The notes: generated by a model from the sequence alone, not told the origin. A stretch of DNA of 64,000 nt from Mesorhizobium sp. (GCA_027492275.1 JAPUFC010000097.1:167314-231313); one strand, 5' to 3'; numbered from the stretch's first letter, positions 1 through 9,512 are shown. Numbers and translations are program-made.

Positions 1-153
1 GCTCCGCGTCGCGAACTCGTGTTGTAGCTCTCTTGTTCGTTACACCCCAACATTGGCGTCATCGTTGACGCCCGCCCCCCCTTCTCGACGCGCCGCGCGG
101 CGGGCGCGCCCGTCCCGCTCTCTCCGGCGCCGTCGCGCGCGCCGTCCAAGACG

Positions 154-264
154 GTGTCGAGCAAGGATCTGTTCGAGGGGTCCTTCGAGATCGGCATCGA
201 CCATCGCGGTGCGATGTACCGGCTGAAGATCACCCGCCAGGGCAAGCTGATCCTCAACAAATAG
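154..264 (+). CDS. hemP: HemP-like hemin uptake protein, start uncertain
   Basis: The C-terminal 35 residues read as the HemP family: a Ser/Lys-Asp-Leu-Phe lead, then a short beta-rich core with H-R-G, M-Y-R-L-K-I-T-R and the terminal G-K-L-I-L-N-K. HemP proteins are 40-65 residues long and are linked to heme uptake and iron-responsive expression in rhizobia. The only conventional in-frame start after the stop at 25-27 is GTG at 154, which gives 36 residues and has no clear ribosome site. The in-frame codons before it encode a Pro/Ala/Arg-rich stretch like the usual HemP N-terminus, so the true start may lie upstream, either non-ATG or obscured by an indel in the C run near 73-81. The gene converges on rirA, a sensible iron-related neighbour. 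Confidence 0.72.
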   Translation: MSSKDLFEGSFEIGIDHRGAMYRLKITRQGKLILNK

Positions 265-291
265 AGACATCCCGACGAGGGGTGCGGCCCT

Positions 292-336
292 GATCGGGCG
301 AAGTCGGCGGCCACCGGCTTCGCCCGATCTTGTTTT
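292..336 (+). terminator. Rho-independent terminator after hemP
   Basis: Perfect 12-bp arms at 292-303 and 318-329 enclose a 14-nt loop and are followed by TTGTTTT at 330-336. It lies 28 bases after the hemP stop and is oriented to end hemP transcription before it runs into convergent rirA. Confidence 0.75.
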
Positions 337-359
337 GCGCCGAAAACGCTTTCGGCGCA
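336..359. terminator. Inverted repeat between hemP and rirA, possible rirA terminator
   Basis: A 10-bp inverted repeat (336-345 with 350-359, loop of 4) directly follows the rirA stop on the minus strand. Its arms carry AAA/TTT runs but no clean U-tract follows on the minus strand, so a terminator role for rirA is plausible rather than shown. Confidence 0.4.
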
Positions 360-364
360 GAGCC

Positions 365-823
365 TTAGCTGGCGGCCTTCATCTCGATGGGCTCGATGCC
401 CAGAACGCCGCGCAGGTCCACGCGCGCGGCGGCGAGGTCGGCGATCGAATGCCGCGCCAGCACCTCGAAGAAGGCGCCGAGCGCCTCGCGCAGCGCGGCG
501 TTCAGGCCGCAGCTATCGACCAGCGGGCATTCCACCGCGTCGTTCTCGAAGCATTCCGCCATGGCGAAATTGTCCTCCGTTACCCGCACCACGTCGAACA
601 GGTTGATCGTCTCGGCCGGCCGGCCGAGCCGCACGCCGCCGTTGCGACCGCGCACCGTCTCCACCAGCCTCGCCTCCACGAGCGGCTGCAGGATCTTGAA
701 CAGGAACAGCTCCGACACCGAATAGGCGGCCGCGATCTCCGGGATGCGGCTGAGCCGGTCCTTGTTGGCGGCGCAATACATGAGGATGCGCACGGCATAG
801 TTGGTCTGTCGGGTCAGTCGCAT
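365..823 (-). CDS. rirA: Rrf2-family iron-sulfur transcriptional regulator RirA
   Basis: 152-residue Rrf2 protein. The N-terminal winged helix (about residues 1-70) begins MRLTRQTNYAVRILMYCAAN and contains the recognition region G-R-N-G-G-V-R-L-G-R-P. C91, C99 and C105 match the three cluster-ligand positions of characterised RirA proteins. RirA uses its Fe-S cluster to sense iron and represses uptake genes in rhizobia when iron is replete. The ATG is at 823. A 17-nt palindrome resembling an Irr box sits 42-58 bases upstream of it, suggesting that rirA is itself iron-controlled. It converges on hemP. IscR, the other Rrf2 possibility, is less likely given this cysteine spacing and the near-identity to RirA over the helix. 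Confidence 0.95.
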   Translation of the reverse strand: MRLTRQTNYAVRILMYCAANKDRLSRIPEIAAAYSVSELFLFKILQPLVEARLVETVRGRNGGVRLGRPAETINLFDVVRVTEDNFAMAECFENDAVECPLVDSCGLNAALREALGAFFEVLARHSIADLAAARVDLRGVLGIEPIEMKAAS

Positions 824-864
824 CGTCGGGAACCTCGCGAAGGTGAGCCGAATATGGCGTATAG

Positions 865-881
865 TTTGGAATAATTCCAGA
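865..881. promoter_or_regulatory. Irr-box (ICE)-like palindrome upstream of rirA
   Basis: TTTGGAATAATTCCAGA contains a perfect 6-bp dyad (TGGAAT-A-ATTCCA) and fits the rhizobial iron control element pattern TTTAGAA-N3-TTCTAAA apart from a few positions, most of them purine or pyrimidine conserving. It lies between the divergent rirA and coxS-like genes, 42-58 bases from the rirA ATG, so it could act on either. Binding is inferred from pattern only. Confidence 0.5.
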
Positions 882-1076
882 TCGACGTGGCTTCGCGGTG
901 TGGAAATGCGTGGCTGCGCCCAAAGTTGAATGTACGCTGACGTTTCCGGGTAGCATGTTCAGGTGGTCGGCGAACAGCCGATTTCCGTTTTCAAACGCCG
1001 TGTTCGGTGCTTGTATATGCCGACGCGGCTACCGGGACCGCTCGCCCAGGCAGCTTTGGGTACCTAGGGAGGGATC

Positions 1077-1565
1077 ATGTCGGATATTTCGCTTGTCGTG
1101 AACGGCAGGAACGTCAGCGCGTCCGTCGAGGACCGCACGCTTCTCGTCAATTTCCTAAGGGAACATCTCGGCCTCACGGGCACCCATGTCGGCTGCGACA
1201 CGTCGCAATGCGGCGCCTGCGTCGTCCATGTCGACGGACGGTCGGTGAAGTCGTGCACCATGCTGGCCGCCCAGGCGGACGGCGCGGCGGTGCTGACCAT
1301 CGAGGGGCTGGCGGACGGCGCGACCCTGCATCCCGTCCAGGCGGCCTTCCGCGAGCATCACGGTCTGCAATGCGGCTTCTGCACGCCGGGCATGATCATG
1401 GCCGCGACCGACATGATCCGCCGCCATCCCGAAGGGCTGGACGAGAAGACCGTGCGCGCGGAGCTCGAGGGCAACATCTGCCGCTGCACCGGCTATCACA
1501 ATATCGTCAAGGCGATCCTGGCCGCCGCGCAGGCGATGGCGGGCGGCGCCGCGAAAGCGGCATAG
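1077..1565 (+). CDS. coxS: (2Fe-2S) small subunit of a CO-dehydrogenase/xanthine-dehydrogenase family enzyme
   Basis: 162 residues in two parts: a plant-ferredoxin-like domain with C40, C45, C48 and C60, and an all-alpha [2Fe-2S] domain with C99, C102, C135 and C137 (CGFC...CRCTG). This is the standard electron-transfer subunit of molybdenum hydroxylases. A GGAGGGA ribosome site precedes the ATG at 1077. It opens an S-L-M gene cluster with the molybdopterin subunit (from 1672) and FAD subunit (from 4038). The protein should pass electrons from the Mo centre to FAD in the cytoplasm. Because the large subunit is form II, the coxS label describes the family and does not prove CO oxidation. Confidence 0.9.
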   Translation: MSDISLVVNGRNVSASVEDRTLLVNFLREHLGLTGTHVGCDTSQCGACVVHVDGRSVKSCTMLAAQADGAAVLTIEGLADGATLHPVQAAFREHHGLQCGFCTPGMIMAATDMIRRHPEGLDEKTVRAELEGNICRCTGYHNIVKAILAAAQAMAGGAAKAA

Positions 1566-1569
1566 TCAA

Positions 1570-1647
1570 TGGTGAACAGTGAATGGTGAATGGCCTTTCG
1601 ACAGGCGCGGTTTTGACCATTCGCCATTTTCCCGTTCACCATTCACC
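1570..1647. repeat. Inverted repeat built from GTGAATG units
   Basis: The gap between coxS and coxL holds tandem GTGAATG-like units (1570-1593) and their reverse complement (1615-1647). For example, GGTGAATGG at 1585-1593 pairs with CCATTCACC at 1639-1647, and TGGTGAAC at 1570-1577 pairs with GTTCACCA at 1634-1641. This would form a long hairpin in the message. It resembles dispersed intergenic repeats common in rhizobial genomes. It stops just before the coxL ribosome site. Confidence 0.7.
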
Positions 1648-1671
1648 GGTTTCTCTGGGAGGAGAACTCTG

Positions 1672-4023
<2,352 letters not shown>

Positions 4024-4037
4024 ACAGCGAGGACCCG

Positions 4038-4835
4038 ATGTACGCGACCAACTACCATCGCCCGAAATCGCTCGCCGAGGCGGCCGAACTGGCCCGAAGC
4101 GCCGACGCCAAATATCTGTCCGGAGGCATGACGCTGATCCCGGCCATGAAGACGCGGCTGGCCGCTCCCTCCGACGTCATCGACCTGACCCATATCGCCG
4201 AGCTGAAAGGCGTGACCGTCTCGGGCCGGTCCGTGACCATCGGCGCGGCGACCACGCATTTCGACGTGGCGAACAATGCCGAACTGAAACGCGTCTGCCC
4301 CGCGATCTGCCATCTGGCCGCCCATATCGGCGACCCGCATGTGCGCCATCGCGGCACGATCGGCGGCTCCATCTCGAACAACGACCCCGCCGCAGACTAT
4401 CCGTCGGCCATGCTGGCGCTCGATGCGATCATCGTCACCGACCGGCGCGAGATCGCCGCGCAGGACTTCTTCACCGGCCTGTTCGAGACGGCGCTGGAGG
4501 ACGGCGAGATCGTCAAGGCGGTCAGGTTCGACGCTCCCGAAAAAGCCGGTTACGCCAAGTTCCCCAATCCCGCCTCGCGCTACGCGATGACGGGTGTGTT
4601 CGTGGCCAGGGGCGGGGACGGCGTGAAGGTCGCGGTGACCGGGGCAGGGGACAATGGCGTCTTCCGCGCCACGGACATCGAGGCGGCGCTGGCGCGCGGT
4701 TTCGACCCGGCCGCGCTGCAAGGCGTCACCATTCCGGCCGACGGCATGATGAGCGACTTGCACGCCTCGTCGGAATACCGCGCCAACCTCGTCGTGGTGA
4801 TGGCGAAGCGGGCCGTCGCCGCGGCGCTCGCTTAA
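4038..4835 (+). CDS. coxM: FAD-binding middle subunit of the molybdenum hydroxylase
   Basis: 265 residues. The N-terminal FAD PCMH-type domain shows YLSGGMTLIPAMK in place of the usual AGGHSLLP motif and then T-I-G-G-S near residue 113, both FAD contacts in this family. The C-terminal part (about 165-260) matches the CO-dehydrogenase flavoprotein C-terminal domain. GAGGA lies 6 bases before the ATG at 4038, and the gap from coxL is 14 bases, so the genes are co-transcribed. It completes an L-M-S heterotrimer. No maturation genes (coxD-G or mocA types) are seen nearby, so insertion factors must be encoded elsewhere. Confidence 0.9.
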   Translation: MYATNYHRPKSLAEAAELARSADAKYLSGGMTLIPAMKTRLAAPSDVIDLTHIAELKGVTVSGRSVTIGAATTHFDVANNAELKRVCPAICHLAAHIGDPHVRHRGTIGGSISNNDPAADYPSAMLALDAIIVTDRREIAAQDFFTGLFETALEDGEIVKAVRFDAPEKAGYAKFPNPASRYAMTGVFVARGGDGVKVAVTGAGDNGVFRATDIEAALARGFDPAALQGVTIPADGMMSDLHASSEYRANLVVVMAKRAVAAALA

Positions 4836-4844
4836 GGGAAATAG

Positions 4845-5162
4845 CTACCGGCAGACCGTGCGGGTGCTGTTGCCGTAGATCTGCAATTGGCAGTTGCTGT
4901 CCATGCGCGGCACGGCGGGACGTTCGATGCGGGTGTTGGAATCCCGCTCCTGCTGCCGGTAGTTTTGCTGCTGGTCCTGGAAATTCTGTCGGTTCTGCCT
5001 GTTTTGCAGGGTCTGCAGCTCGTTCAGCGGCGCGGTCTGGCGCAACTGGAGCGAACCAGGGCGATTGAGGTCGACGCCCTGCGCCAGCGCGCCGGCCGGC
5101 AGCATCGAAAAGGCGGCGAACAGGGCGGCGGCGAGCGTCGGAGTTTTTTTCGGCATCGGCAT
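4845..5162 (-). CDS. Secreted Gln/Asn-rich small protein of unknown function
   Basis: 105 residues. A signal peptide occupies about the first 28 residues (lysines, then a hydrophobic run ending A-L-A-Q). The mature chain is about a third Gln, Asn and Arg, with a repetitive middle of N-R-Q-N-R-Q-N-F and D-Q-Q-Q type segments that is probably disordered or coiled. It ends with two cysteines (CQLQIYG...TVCR) that could form a disulphide in the periplasm. AGGAGACC directly precedes the ATG at 5162. It lies downstream of mazG on the same strand and converges on coxM with a 9-base gap. The family was not recognised. Confidence 0.8.
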   Translation of the reverse strand: MPMPKKTPTLAAALFAAFSMLPAGALAQGVDLNRPGSLQLRQTAPLNELQTLQNRQNRQNFQDQQQNYRQQERDSNTRIERPAVPRMDSNCQLQIYGNSTRTVCR

Positions 5163-5229
5163 GGTCTCCTGACCCTTAAATAGGTCGGACCCTCGCGACG
5201 TTCCATGCGCCGCGCGCGATCGTGACCGG

Positions 5230-6051
5230 TCAGCGCTTTCCCTTCGCCTGCTGCCACAGCGCTTCCATCTCGTCCAGCGTGGCGGACTGGAGGCTGCCGC
5301 CCGACCCCTCCAGCGCGCGTTCGACATGGTGGAAGCGGTCGCGGAACTTGGCGTTCGTGCCGGACAGCGCGGCTTCCGCGTCGATGCCCAGATGGCGGCC
5401 GAAATTGACGAGCGCGAACAGCACATCGCCGAATTCGTCCTGCATGGCGGCCGTCTCGCCCTTCGCCATCGCCTCGCGCAGTTCGCCGATCTCCTCCTCG
5501 ATCTTGGCCAGGATCGGCGCCGCCTCGCTCCAGTCGAACCCGACCTTGGCGGCCTTCTGCTGCAGCTTCAGCGCCCGGGTCAGCGCCGGGAAGTTGGAAG
5601 GCACGTCGTCCAAAAAACCCTTGCGCTGCTCTTCCGGCAGGCCGCGCGCCATGCGCCGGGCGGCCTTTTCCGCCTTTTCCTCCGCCTTGATCCTGTCCCA
5701 CATGCCCTTGGCCATGCCGGCGCCGCGCGCCGTCTCGTCGCCGAAGACGTGCGGATGCCGGCGGATCATCTTGGTGGTGATCGCCTCGACCACGTCGCCG
5801 AAGGCGAACGCGCCGTCCTCCTCGGCCATGCGCGCGTGATAGACGACCTGCAGCAGAAGATCGCCGAGCTCCTCGCGCAGATCGTCCATGTCGCCGCGCC
5901 CGATTGCATCGGCCACCTCGTAGGCCTCCTCGATCGTGTAGGGCGCGATGCTCCTGAAATCCTGCTCCACGTCCCAGGGACAGCCGGTCTGCGGCGCGCG
6001 CAGCGCCGCCATGATCTCGACGAGGCGGCTGATGTCGTGGGACGGTGTCAT
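5230..6051 (-). CDS. mazG: Nucleoside triphosphate pyrophosphohydrolase MazG
   Basis: 273 residues with the duplicated MazG arrangement. The first half has C-P-W-D and the metal-binding pair E-E-A-Y-E...E-E-L-G-D (about residues 41-63), then R-R-H-P-H-V-F-G-D. The second half repeats it as E-E-E-I-G-E-L...E-F-G-D-V-L-F. The enzyme hydrolyses (d)NTPs to monophosphates plus pyrophosphate and helps clear aberrant nucleotides. The length matches E. coli MazG (263). It is likely the first gene of a short minus-strand unit ending in the Gln-rich secreted protein, with 67 bases between them. Confidence 0.95.
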   Translation of the reverse strand: MTPSHDISRLVEIMAALRAPQTGCPWDVEQDFRSIAPYTIEEAYEVADAIGRGDMDDLREELGDLLLQVVYHARMAEEDGAFAFGDVVEAITTKMIRRHPHVFGDETARGAGMAKGMWDRIKAEEKAEKAARRMARGLPEEQRKGFLDDVPSNFPALTRALKLQQKAAKVGFDWSEAAPILAKIEEEIGELREAMAKGETAAMQDEFGDVLFALVNFGRHLGIDAEAALSGTNAKFRDRFHHVERALEGSGGSLQSATLDEMEALWQQAKGKR

Positions 6052-6151
6052 GAGCCCATCCTATCCCGCCGCCGCGCCTTCCGTCACGGCCCGTCCGGCG
6101 TGCCGGGGCGTTTTCCCACAACCGGCCTTGTGCCGGCAGCGCCCGGTTCCT

Positions 6152-6520
6152 ATGACTTTGCCGTTCCAGAGGAAGCGGCCCCGCCGCCCATGGTCTTGGA
6201 TGACTGGCACCGTTGCCGCCCGTTCTGTCGGCTTCTTCGCCCGCCGCTGGCGACGCGAGGTGTCGCTCGGCCGGCTGCTCTGGCTGGACATGCTTCTGGT
6301 CGGCTCGGCATTGAACGTCGCGGCCGCCTTCGCCGGCCTGATGGCGCTGGGCTTCAAGGCGGGCCTTCCGGTCGCCCTCGCGCTCATGCACGCGCCGCTG
6401 CCCTACAACATCTTCCTCGTCGCGGCGGTGTGGCGCAGGGCCGACCGCGCGCCGCCCGCCGCCGCGGCCTCGGCGCGCGCCGCCGCCGCACTGTGGCTGC
6501 TCGCCTCGATGCTGATCTGA
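6152..6520 (+). CDS. Small membrane protein of unknown function
   Basis: 122 residues from ATG 6152. An ATG at 6200 would remove the Arg/Pro-rich lead and leave 106 residues, and neither start has a clear ribosome site. The core has two hydrophobic segments: one from L-L-W-L-D-M-L-L-V-G-S through A-F-A-G-L-M-A-L, and a shorter one around P-Y-N-I-F-L-V-A-A-V-W. A third short one, A-A-L-W-L-L-A-S-M-L, closes the chain. It faces mazG divergently. Its last 118 bases overlap the 3' end of the endonuclease III-like gene on the other strand. The family was not recognised. Confidence 0.6.
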   Translation: MTLPFQRKRPRRPWSWMTGTVAARSVGFFARRWRREVSLGRLLWLDMLLVGSALNVAAAFAGLMALGFKAGLPVALALMHAPLPYNIFLVAAVWRRADRAPPAAAASARAAAALWLLASMLI

Positions 6521-7233
6521 CGCCGCGTTGCACGCTCTCCGGATGAAACGGCAGGGGCGACCAAGCACCGCCGGCCGATCGGGCAGTTGCGGCAATCGGC
6601 GCGATCGGCGCGGCAGATGGTCTGCCCCAGACGTTTCACAAGAACATGGAGTTCCGCAAGATCGGCGGCGCTCCAGTCGGGCAGCGTTTCCATCGTCAGG
6701 CCATAGGCGGTTTCCGTGTCGGCCTTGCTTGGGACGGACCCGAACCGGCGCAATATCCTCAGAATATGCATGTCCACCACGAAGGCCGGCATGCGCAATG
6801 TACTGAAGTTGAGGGTGGACGCCGAAACCTTTCGCCCTACGCCCGGCAGGCGCTCCAGCCAGGCAAGCGCTTTCGCGACGCTCAAACCGCCGAGAACGGT
6901 CAGGTCGAAATCCGGGCGACAGGCCGCTATCGCATCGAGGGCGCCGCGAAGATGTCGCGCCTTCACGTCGGGAAAGGTCACGTCATCGATGACGGCCTCG
7001 ATGTCGGCAGCCGTTGCGCATGCGAGATCGGACCATTCAGGATAGGCGCCGACAAGACGCCGATAGGCGGCCAAAGAGATTTCGTCACGCGTGCGCCCGC
7101 TGATGATGGATTTCACCAACTGGCCGATGGGGCTTCTGGCATGGATAGGTTCAGGGCGGCCGAAGCAGGAGATCAGCCGATCCCGCACCCACTCCATATC
7201 CTCGGCGGCTCCGAAAACAAACGCCATCTGCAT
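6403..7233 (-). CDS. Endonuclease III-like HhH-GPD DNA glycosylase
   Basis: About 276 residues from ATG 7233; an ATG at 7227 and a TTG at 7251 are alternatives. The helix-hairpin-helix L-P-G-V-G-R-K carries the catalytic lysine (K135) and V-D-M-H carries the catalytic aspartate (D154). C207-X6-C214-X2-C217-X5-C223 is the canonical [4Fe-4S] loop of Nth proteins. It should therefore excise oxidised pyrimidines and cut abasic sites. It differs from housekeeping Nth in having about 50 extra Ala/Ser/Arg-rich residues after the cluster loop. This tail lies almost entirely in the overlap with the opposite-strand membrane gene and may be read-through sequence. It could be a second Nth paralogue. Confidence 0.85.
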   Translation of the reverse strand: MQMAFVFGAAEDMEWVRDRLISCFGRPEPIHARSPIGQLVKSIISGRTRDEISLAAYRRLVGAYPEWSDLACATAADIEAVIDDVTFPDVKARHLRGALDAIAACRPDFDLTVLGGLSVAKALAWLERLPGVGRKVSASTLNFSTLRMPAFVVDMHILRILRRFGSVPSKADTETAYGLTMETLPDWSAADLAELHVLVKRLGQTICRADRADCRNCPIGRRCLVAPAVSSGERATRRQISIEASSHSAAAARAEAAAAGGARSALRHTAATRKML

Positions 7234-7406
7234 GCCTGATATTGCGAACAAAACAGGAACATTGCAAGATGGAAAATCGTCTGGCGATCAACGACAACTG
7301 CCGGTGAATCCGGTCTGCCGTCGACGGGATGACGATCCGTGAAGTTCCTTTCCCGGCGGGAACGTTATCGTCCATCCGGCGTTCTCGCGATCAGGAGGAT
7401 TCCGAG

Positions 7407-7586
7407 ATGCGCCCCGTCAAAAACTTCCTGAGCGAACTCGCTCGCAGATGGACCCATCGCCCGCCTGATCCGGTGGAATTCAGCCAAGGCGTCGGGCAGC
7501 GAAAGCCGCTCCGCGCCCCACGGCCACGGCAGCAGCCAGCCCCCTATCGTCCCAAGCCTCGGTCGGACATCGTCTCGCATCTGTAA
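7407..7586 (+). CDS. Small basic Pro/Arg-rich protein
   Basis: 59 residues, beginning MRPVKNFLSELARRW and turning into a Pro/Arg/Gln-rich tail with no hydrophobic core. The main support is translational: AGGAGG lies 8 bases before the ATG at 7407. Nothing is recognised. It sits alone between the glycosylase gene and tRNA-Ser. It may be a real small gene or a remnant. Confidence 0.5.
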   Translation: MRPVKNFLSELARRWTHRPPDPVEFSQGVGQRKPLRAPRPRQQPAPYRPKPRSDIVSHL

Positions 7587-7640
7587 GCAAGCCGCGGCGG
7601 CAAGGCATTGTGGCCTGCCCGTCGAGGGGTTGGGCAAAGG

Positions 7641-7669
7641 TTGACTGTTCCCCGACCGCCGCTCTACAG
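7641..7669 (+). promoter_or_regulatory. Candidate sigma-70-type promoter for tRNA-Ser
   Basis: TTGACT at 7641-7646 and CTACAG at 7664-7669 are separated by 17 bases, close to the rhizobial TTGAC-N17-CTATAT pattern. They lie about 75 bases before the tRNA. The -10 match is weak. Confidence 0.35.
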
Positions 7670-7745
7670 GATGAGCGCACGACCCGGACAGCGAGCCAGC
7701 GGTTCCGCTGCATGTCGTGTCGCCCCGGCATGACCGTGCCGATGC

Positions 7746-7835
7746 GGAGGGATGGCCGAGCGGTTTAAGGCACCGGTCTTGAAAACCGGCGTGGGCGCGA
7801 GTTCACCGTGGGTTCGAATCCCACTCCCTCCGCCA
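7746..7835 (+). tRNA. tRNA-Ser (anticodon TGA)
   Basis: A 90-nt class II tRNA. The acceptor arms GGAGGGA (7746-7752) and TCCCTCC (7825-7831) pair, followed by discriminator G and encoded CCA (7833-7835). The anticodon loop CTTGAAA places TGA at 7780-7782. A long variable arm with GGGCGCGAGTTCACC precedes the T loop GGTTCGAATCC. It reads UCA and wobble-related serine codons. It stands just upstream of rlpA. Confidence 0.97.
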
Positions 7836-7859
7836 GTTCGGCCGACCAAGGCGGCGATT

Positions 7860-8060
7860 TCAACAGTGTTGGGGAAGGGAAGCAGTTTTCGGGCGCGGGG
7901 CCGAGAACTCGCTTTGCAGGGCCTGCACCACTGTGTCGTGATCGACGGATGCCTCGGGGTGAGCGGCGAGCAGTTCCGACGCCTTGGCGGCGTAGTCGAA
8001 TTCCTCCCGCGCTTTCTCGATCGTCTCCGCGATGTCGAGCGCGAGCAACAGAACGGGCAT
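7860..8060 (-). CDS. Small conserved-looking acidic helical protein
   Basis: 66 residues. The first 45 look helical and acidic (E-T-I-E-K-A-R-E-E-F-D-Y-A-A-K), opening with a short hydrophobic stretch MPVLLLALDIAET. The sequence was not recognised. AAGGAGAGGCGC immediately before the ATG at 8060 is a strong ribosome site, which argues for real translation. The gene ends 24 bases from tRNA-Ser on the opposite strand and is divergent from rlpA. Confidence 0.65.
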   Translation of the reverse strand: MPVLLLALDIAETIEKAREEFDYAAKASELLAAHPEASVDHDTVVQALQSEFSAPRPKTASLPQHC

Positions 8061-8152
8061 GCGCCTCTCCTTTCACATCCCGCTTACAGCGGGAAAGACC
8101 CTATGTCCCGCAATAGTTCCGCGAAATGCGGTAGGATTGCGGATATCGTTAC

Positions 8153-8166
8153 GAATTGTTCAATTC
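8153..8166. promoter_or_regulatory. Palindrome between the small protein gene and rlpA
   Basis: GAATTG-TT-CAATTC is a perfect 6-bp dyad in the divergent intergenic region. A second hairpin, CCCGCT-TAC-AGCGGG, lies at 8079-8093 in the leader of the 66-residue gene. Either could be an operator or leader structure; no family match was recognised. Confidence 0.3.
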
Positions 8167-8330
8167 CGCCGACGCGTCCGCAATTGTCCGTCGCATTTGC
8201 GGCGCGGCGCGCCACATTCTTGCCCTGTTCCGACCATAGTCGGTTAAGCGCCTGATAAAGACTTGTCGTGCATATGGGATGGTGCGCGGGGCAGGGATGT
8301 CGGGCGCGAGGAAGTTCGGGGACAGTCCGC

Positions 8331-9512
8331 ATGCAGAGTTCGACGCGTTCGCGTCTCGGTGGCGCATCCGCCTTGGCCGTCTTCGCCGTTGCCGCGGCCT
8401 TTCTTGCCGGCTGCGCGTCCACCGAGCCCAAGGCGATGGTAAACACCAAGAAGCGGTCGAAGGAATATTTCGCCGAGTCCGAATACGGCGTGAAGGCCAG
8501 CCCGCGCGTCAGCAATGCCCGGTCCAACCTGCCGCGCGGCGGCGGCCGCGATCAGGTCGGCAAGCCGTACATGGTTCGCGGCAAGATGTACTATCCCAAG
8601 GAAGACGCCAATTACCGCAAGGTCGGGCTGGCGTCCTGGTACGGCGAGGCCTTTCACGGCCGACTGACCGCCAATGGCGAAGTCTATGACATGACGCACC
8701 TGACGGCGGCGCACCCCACCATGCCGCTGCCGAGCTATGCGCGCGTCACCAACACCGAGAACGGCAACTCGGTCATCGTGCGGGTGAACGATCGCGGCCC
8801 CTATTCGAACGACCGCCTGATCGACCTGTCCAGCCGCGCCGCCGATCTGCTGGACTACAAGCGCAGCGGCACCGCCAAGGTGAAGGTCGAGTATGTCGGC
8901 CGCGCGCCGCTTCACGGCAACGACGACAGCTATCTGCTGGCCTCCTACAGACCGGGCAACCGCGCGCCCGATCCGTCGGACGGGCTGCCCACCGGCGTGA
9001 TGATCGCGATGAACGGCCCGACGCCGACGTCGGACGGTCGCGCCTCCGCATTTCCCGGCATGATGGCGACGAGCGGGCAGGCCGCGCCCGCCGCGGCCTA
9101 CAATGTGGCGTCGGCGGTGCCCTCCGGCTTCACGCTTCCCGATTTCGGCCCGATCGCGCCGGAGCGTCCCGAGATCGGCCTGCCGGGACAGGTGCCGTTC
9201 CGCGTGGCGTCGCTGTCCTACGCGCCCGCCGCGACCGAGCCGCAGGCCTTCGCCGCGCTGATGCGCCCCGCCGAACCGGCAGCGCGGAGCGAGCCCTACG
9301 TGGCGGCCGCCTCCTTCCGCACCGCCGCCGAGGCGCAGGCGCTCGCCGCCAGCCTCGCGCCGTTTGGCCGCGCGACCGTGGAGACGCAGAAGGCTAATGG
9401 TGAAACCTGGTACGGCGTGATGCTGCGCGGCGACGGGCGTTTCGACGTCGACGCCATGCTGGAAGCCGCATGGGCGAACGGCGCGGCCGAGGCGATCGCC
9501 GTCCGCGACTGA
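8331..9512 (+). CDS. rlpA: RlpA-family septal lipoprotein with SPOR domain
   Basis: 393 residues. The start at 8331 gives a lipoprotein signal with lipobox L-A-G-C at about residue 26-29, so it is anchored in the outer membrane. Residues about 80-200 form the RlpA double-psi beta-barrel (K-V-G-L-A-S-W-Y-G, G-E-x-Y-D-M, R-V-N-D-R-G-P-Y, I-D-L-S). A Pro/Ala-rich linker follows, and the last 80 residues match a SPOR domain, which binds glycan strands lacking stem peptides. In other bacteria RlpA cleaves such glycans during cell separation. In related genomes rlpA normally lies directly upstream of dacA; here 21.8 kb intervene. Confidence 0.92.
   Translation: MQSSTRSRLGGASALAVFAVAAAFLAGCASTEPKAMVNTKKRSKEYFAESEYGVKASPRVSNARSNLPRGGGRDQVGKPYMVRGKMYYPKEDANYRKVGLASWYGEAFHGRLTANGEVYDMTHLTAAHPTMPLPSYARVTNTENGNSVIVRVNDRGPYSNDRLIDLSSRAADLLDYKRSGTAKVKVEYVGRAPLHGNDDSYLLASYRPGNRAPDPSDGLPTGVMIAMNGPTPTSDGRASAFPGMMATSGQAAPAAAYNVASAVPSGFTLPDFGPIAPERPEIGLPGQVPFRVASLSYAPAATEPQAFAALMRPAEPAARSEPYVAAASFRTAAEAQALAASLAPFGRATVETQKANGETWYGVMLRGDGRFDVDAMLEAAWANGAAEAIAVRD

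Noticed and set aside
6528-7239. Several plus-strand frames over the endonuclease III-like gene
   Set aside because: The minus strand carries the catalytic Lys, Asp and the Fe-S cysteine loop, so the plus-strand frames are shadows.
7746-7835. tRNA-Ser as an integration site with a mobile island beside it
   Set aside because: No integrase gene, no repeated copy of the tRNA 3' end and no phage genes were found within the window, so no attachment site is claimed.
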